From positions 92,026,151 through 92,090,150 of the forward strand of contig NC_133120.1 of assembly GCF_033568475.1 (NCBI RefSeq): 64,000 nucleotides of DNA, in the 5' to 3' direction. The first letter of the stretch is position 1. Every line of letters begins with the position of its first letter. The position numbers were made by a program, and so were the translations under genes. Below the pieces are notes generated by a model. That model was given only the letters and a program-made list of their open reading frames with translations. It was not told the DNA's origin and made no database searches. The stretch is from Henckelia pumila (taxonomy: Eukaryota; Streptophyta; Magnoliopsida; Lamiales; Gesneriaceae). Below are positions 59,401 through 64,000 of this stretch, piece by piece.

Positions 59401-61867
59401 TATCGAAAAGTGTCAAGTGAGCTTGAGCTCGAAGATAACTCACATTGGCAAAAGCTTGACTTTGCTGTTGCAGAAGATCCACCAAGGAATGGCTCCTTAA
59501 AAGTTGTTTCCCCACAGTGTAGAATCCTTTCACAGATGCTGTCACTTGTACTATCTTTCCATTGCATATCTTAATCTACATTCACATTGTATAATTATTG
59601 ATTCTGCAACAGAAGCTCAGTCCTGACTGATCGCATGCATTCATTTGAGAAAGAACATTTAAAATTTCAAGCGCAAAGTTTTAAAAATATAAATTTTACC
59701 CAAAAAGGACATTAAATCATTTGTTCTATTCCCCAACTCAACTCGATTTACTGCTAAAAATCTTAACTAGCTCGGCAAGATTGTGTGACAGTTGCCCTAA
59801 TCTTCAATCGTGTAATTCTTTACAAAAAATATAAGCTTTCTTATTAGATAGCGTAGCTATTGTTGACTTCATATACGCATGTAAACGTACAGACTCATTT
59901 TCAATAAATATACAATACACATTGAATTATCTCTGAATCCCGATACAGAAAAGCCGCACAAAAAATTTTTGGGCAGGTAACGAGTTTAACCCAACTTACT
60001 GCTAAAAATCTCTGGACTATGAAGAAGAAAAAATCACCTGCATTACGAAGTAATCGCCATCTTTCCGCGCTTCTCCGTCTTTGATTTCCATTCTTTTCGA
60101 ATCTGCATTTATCAGAAGCTTAATTTACCAAATAAGATGGAAAAATATCAAATGCGAATAAAGAGAGAGAAATAAACGCACGTTGAATTGGAGGGGATAG
60201 GTTAGAGAAAGAGAAGAACTCGTAGAAATCCGAGAGCCTCGTAGTCGGATGAATCGCCGCCATCCCGTAAAACTCCGATATCGCGGGTGGCGAATTCGCC
60301 GATGACCTTCCTTCTCCATCGGCGGCGCTCGGGTGGATTTTGTTTTTCTTCGAACGGGAGTCCACCCCGCCGCCACTCTTATGCTTGGCGAAGCGTGTGG
60401 TGCACGCGACGATGTCCAGGAGCCTCCGCACGTGGGCAACCGCCGACGACTCCTCCGCATAGTCCTCTGTGTAAACAGTGGCATTTCCGTTAATACATCG
60501 ATATTTGTGGACAAATGTAGAACACTGTCTATGTATTATTTTGAAGCTTTCGGGAGTTTGCTATTTTAGGAAAAAGCGCATTTTGAAAAGTATAAATAAC
60601 ATGTCAGACTTTGTATCATTATCATCAGCGGCCCCTCTCCCCCAAGATACCTTCCACCAACTTATTCAACTCAACGGTCCTATATAAATTTATAAAATTA
60701 AATAAATAATAATTGTTACTATAATATTTATATTTACCAACCGAATTTGCAAATAATTTAGTTTTTGGCTTTTGTCCAAGCTTATAGTTTCATAAATAAG
60801 AAAATATTAAGGTGAAGGTAAAATGAAAATGACATTTTTTTTTCCCTTAAAAATTTTGTCTTAAAAGAAAAACAAAAATATTCCTTAAAGCCCAACAGCC
60901 CACGACCCCTCATTAGTGTAGTACCTGCGTGTATATATATATAGAGGAGAAAGAGTTGTACCTACCTTCAACCATTCTCAGCAAACAAGGCTTCAGATTA
61001 GCAACCTCTACCTTGTCATTCAATTTGTGTCCCCTTACCTGTCACACGTTTTCAATGAATTTTTAGATTTCGTAAATTCATTATTCCATTAATCCACACC
61101 AACGTAAACACGAGCAAGAACAACCCCAGAATTTGATTCGCGAAAAAGAAAATAATTAGAGTTCATATCACCAATAAACTAATAATATTCAAAATCATTT
61201 TTTTTTTCCGAGATGTTGCAAAACCTACGTTACTTGCCTCGTGAGAAAGAGAATAACTTGTGAAGTGGCATGTCTCCACATTAGCGGCCAACAACTTCTT
61301 CACATCGATTATTTTATCAGTCGATATACCCTTCAATATTTCACGTAAATAGATCAGTCTGCAGTCTATCGTATCGAAATCAAATATTATTTATCATAGA
61401 ATTGTACGCACATAAAATCAGTCACTGCATTGTCATTTCGTTTGGAAACATGCGGATCCAGTACTGGCAGCGAATAGGACAACAGTTTTTTGAATGAATA
61501 AGTATTTAATTTAATATTTTTTTAAAAAAAAAAATAAATAAATCGTGATTTTGGAGTTTACGTCGGCGTACGTGAAGAATTCAATACGAATAAAAACAAA
61601 CCAATATACCTTAAGAACAACTTGGCTATCATAGGGAGTGACGATAACGATTTCGAGCACATGAGGCACAACTACAAGGGAAGAAAAAAAACGAAATCAG
61701 TTGGCAGCCAGAAAGGAATTTATTCAAATGAAGAATTCAATTCAACGACACAGAAAAACAGAGAGAGCGAGAATTATTGATTCAAAACCTTTTTCCTCTT
61801 TTTTCTTCTTCTTCTCCGTCGTCTTCCCTCTGTGGTTCCCCTTTCCTTTAGATGACCTCGGGGCCAT
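50491..61867 (-). CDS. CLU/TPR protein, REC/TSS family (23 exons, about 1693 aa)
   Basis: The family (REC1-3, including TSS) comprises large plant proteins related to CLUSTERED MITOCHONDRIA; the RECs control the chloroplast share of cell volume. Lys-rich N-terminus ([10 protein letters not shown]), CLU_N-like start about 30-110, CLU region about 200-450, TPR repeats about 895-1080, disordered tail with DGGWQEA and the family ending YNQQSICAS. Exons: 61789-61867, 61610-61671, 61238-61330, 60966-61038, 60182-60466, 60038-60102, 59444-59575, 59159-59200, 58546-59073, 57719-57873, 56533-57034, 55859-55921, 55664-55765, 55255-55563, 55098-55190, 54898-54999, 54707-54811, 54248-54381, 53652-53835, 53302-53433, 52629-52741, 52481-52559, 50491-52139. 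Intron 3 is GC-AG. The last junction loses frame by one base: either an unseen microexon, an unusual splice, or an indel. Paralogue not assigned. Confidence 0.9.
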
Positions 61868-62330
61868 TTTGCTGCAACTCAGCTAATTAAAGGAGCAAAC
61901 AAATTAATTAATAAAATTAAAAAAAAAACTGATCAATAAAGTCGACGTTGATTCTTGAGAATGAATGTTGAAATATTCTACGTAGATTTCATGTCAGATT
62001 GAAGGTGAAGTCTGGTGATGGAAGAAGGAAGTGGTGTGAAGCTGGTGGTTATGGAAGAGGAGATAGGATAAGGGGGTGTACTGGAGTTTGAGTTCTTCGT
62101 TGGATGATTTCGAGTGAATGAATCCTGGCCTCTCTTTTCTCTCAACACACACAAACAAACAGAAAACTTGCCTTTTTTTCTCTCTCTTTCCCTCTGCGGT
62201 AATTGCAAGATACATGTGAATTGCGATGGCCTTATTTGAAGGGAGAAGAGGCTCGAGACTGATAGGGATGAACGGCTGGGATTGCTCACAGTACTAATTT
62301 CGATTGTAATAATAAAGAGTAAACGAGTGC
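61868..62330 (-). promoter_or_regulatory. REC/TSS 5' UTR and promoter region
   Basis: Upstream of the ATG (61867) the minus strand carries an A/G-rich leader with CTCTCT tracts on the plus strand (about 62175-62200), common in plant 5' UTRs. No TATA box was identified with confidence. Confidence 0.4.
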
Positions 62331-64000
62331 TTTTTGTGTATTTTAATTAATTGGTATTATTCCTTCAAAAAAATAAAATTTAATTGGTGATATAATCATA
62401 TTTTTATTTTCGTTGATAAAACTTTAAATTCTTTATTTAAGTATTTCATAAGTCAATAGTTACTTTCTTCTTCTTTTTTTTTTTACAATTAGATTTTGAA
62501 TCTAAACCATCTGTCTTTAAATTTATTTATTTTTTATAAAACCATATGTCTTTAATTTAAAACCTTGGAATCATATGAATTTTAGGAGTACTCTTTCCAT
62601 CAATAATTATTATAATTAGATTATATCTCTTGTGAAATAATTTCACGAATATATCCATTAAACGAGTTAACTGAACTCGTATCTGTAGTAAAAAAAAATA
62701 ATTTTAACGTAAAAAATAATAAATTTTCATGCGTTAAATTTAATTTAAGACCGTCTCATAAAATATCCAATTTTGTGTTATTATTATTATTAGATAATCA
62801 ATCAATAGTTAATAATATTTTAAAGCAAAAATCGTTAGTTATTATTATTTTCAATGAACATCAATAGTTACCATTCCTTTTTTTTATTATTAATGGATAT
62901 TATTCCTTTTAAAAAAAATTGCTATTATTCTTTTTATTGAATAGTTGTTAGTAGTTCTTTTGAATGAAAATCATCAGCTACTGTCGAATGACTAGGGATT
63001 TGTTCGGCAGAACTAGACAATGGTGGGGGTTGGGAAATCGACCGCTGATTTTGTGCCACGTGGTGTCTGGTGATGGGCCATGCTTCCGTCCATCCTTGCC
63101 ATGCTTCCGTCCATCCTTGCTTCTCCGCTCTTCCCTTACAAAATTAGGAATTGTTTCTTATTTTTTTCTTCACAAAGAGACGGGAAGTATTTTCTAAAAG
63201 TTTTTTCAAATACTACTTAAAATAGGTTGAAATTTTATCGTTTTCATTGATCCTTACTGACCACTGTTCACTGGTAATCGATCGGTAAAATAAATTTTAA
63301 GAAAATTATAATGCGGCAAAATGTCAATTACATCACGAGGGTGACATTTTTTTAGTTCTCTGTTTTTTGTTAAATCAATTATAATTTTATAAATATGTCA
63401 AGGATCAATTTTAATTATTTTCACCAAGTTTATGTTATTAAATAAATAAATTAATTGTTAGACTATTAGTTTAACAACAAATGTATAAGGCTGAAAATAT
63501 CAGATCCGAATAGATGCAACCGAAATTGATATTTTGTCAAATTATATTTTATTATTAAGTGAAATCTTTAACATTTTGTAAATTTGTATTCGAAATTATT
63601 AGAACCTCGTGCATGGATTTGAAATGTTACTTCACGTAAAACTAATTTAAGCACTGGTAATGACACAAGTTGTAGGACCTATCATTTTATTGAAAATTAT
63701 AGTCGTTGTTGGTAACCGTACAATTTCAATATCTCAAATCATACTATAATCAGAGTTTCATGTTTCGATTGCTCTTTCAACAAAGTAATTAATTATTGCA
63801 CCTCAATAATTTCATTACTTGCAATCGGTCAGTATAATCAAGCTCGTGATATTGACCTAGCTAGCTATCGATTTTAGGAAGTGTTTGTCCTTTTACCAAA
63901 CGATTTAGTTGATAGTAATTGTACAACTCCGATCCGATCTTTTAAATCGTACACAACTCAATCTCATTTATTAAAAAAATGATAAATACAATATCTGAAA
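62331..64000. other. AT-rich intergenic DNA to window end
   Basis: No genes were recognised. The open frame at 62964-63197 includes a perfect 21-bp tandem duplication (63079-63120) and is not protein-like. Confidence 0.5.
63079..63120. repeat. Perfect 21-bp tandem duplication
   Basis: Two identical copies beginning catgcttccgtccatcc lie head to tail in otherwise unique, GC-richer sequence. Confidence 0.9.

Noticed and set aside
1-64000. tRNA genes, rRNA and CRISPR arrays
   Set aside because: The only tRNA-like matches are 12-base primer-binding sites; no cloverleaf genes, rRNA or spaced direct-repeat arrays were seen.

Overview
The window is plant nuclear DNA: AT-rich, with intron-rich genes, transposons and conserved plant-only protein families. 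It looks like a core eudicot. Nothing in the sequence alone fixes the species (an asterid is only a guess). About a third is repeats, in three blocks. At 1-5589 lies a minus-strand Ty3/gypsy element cut by the left window edge, with gag-protease, RT-RNase H, integrase, a tRNA-iMet primer site and a 1.49 kb 5' LTR. At 5590-8637 lies what looks like a non-autonomous LTR element with its own LTR and primer site. At about 23.88-31.37 kb lies a genome-length, decayed endogenous pararetrovirus (Caulimoviridae).

Host genes, left to right: an intronless SAM-domain protein (9199-9780, -); an intronless AVT6-type amino-acid transporter (11654-13090, -); a complete 25-exon TOPLESS co-repressor (34412-40728, +, 1136 aa by my splicing); a cluster of defensin-like cysteine-rich peptide genes (41.6-45.4 kb, all -), with two intact two-exon genes and two degraded relatives in a duplicated block; an intronless TTM3-type triphosphate tunnel enzyme (45955-46569, -); and a 23-exon CLU/TPR protein of the REC/TSS family (50491-61867, -, about 1693 aa). 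The genes are functionally unrelated, as is usual in plants, except for the peptide cluster, which arose by local duplication.

The gene-poor stretch 13-33 kb holds many small elements: three different foldback elements in one run of TA microsatellites (18.13-18.98 kb), a Mutator-type MITE with a 9-bp target duplication (22520-22832), a LINE RNase H relic (about 14641-15064), and a 5'-truncated LINE with a 14-bp target duplication (31955-32126). A hAT-like element with an 8-bp target duplication lies at 48521-49281.

Most noteworthy are the permuted, full-length pararetrovirus with coupled ORFs, a promoter and a primer site; the cysteine-rich peptide cluster with an identical cysteine framework; two GC-AG introns in conserved genes; and a one-base reading-frame gap at the last splice junction of the REC/TSS gene. 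All exon boundaries were read by eye from splice consensus and frame continuity. No alignment or transcript data were available.
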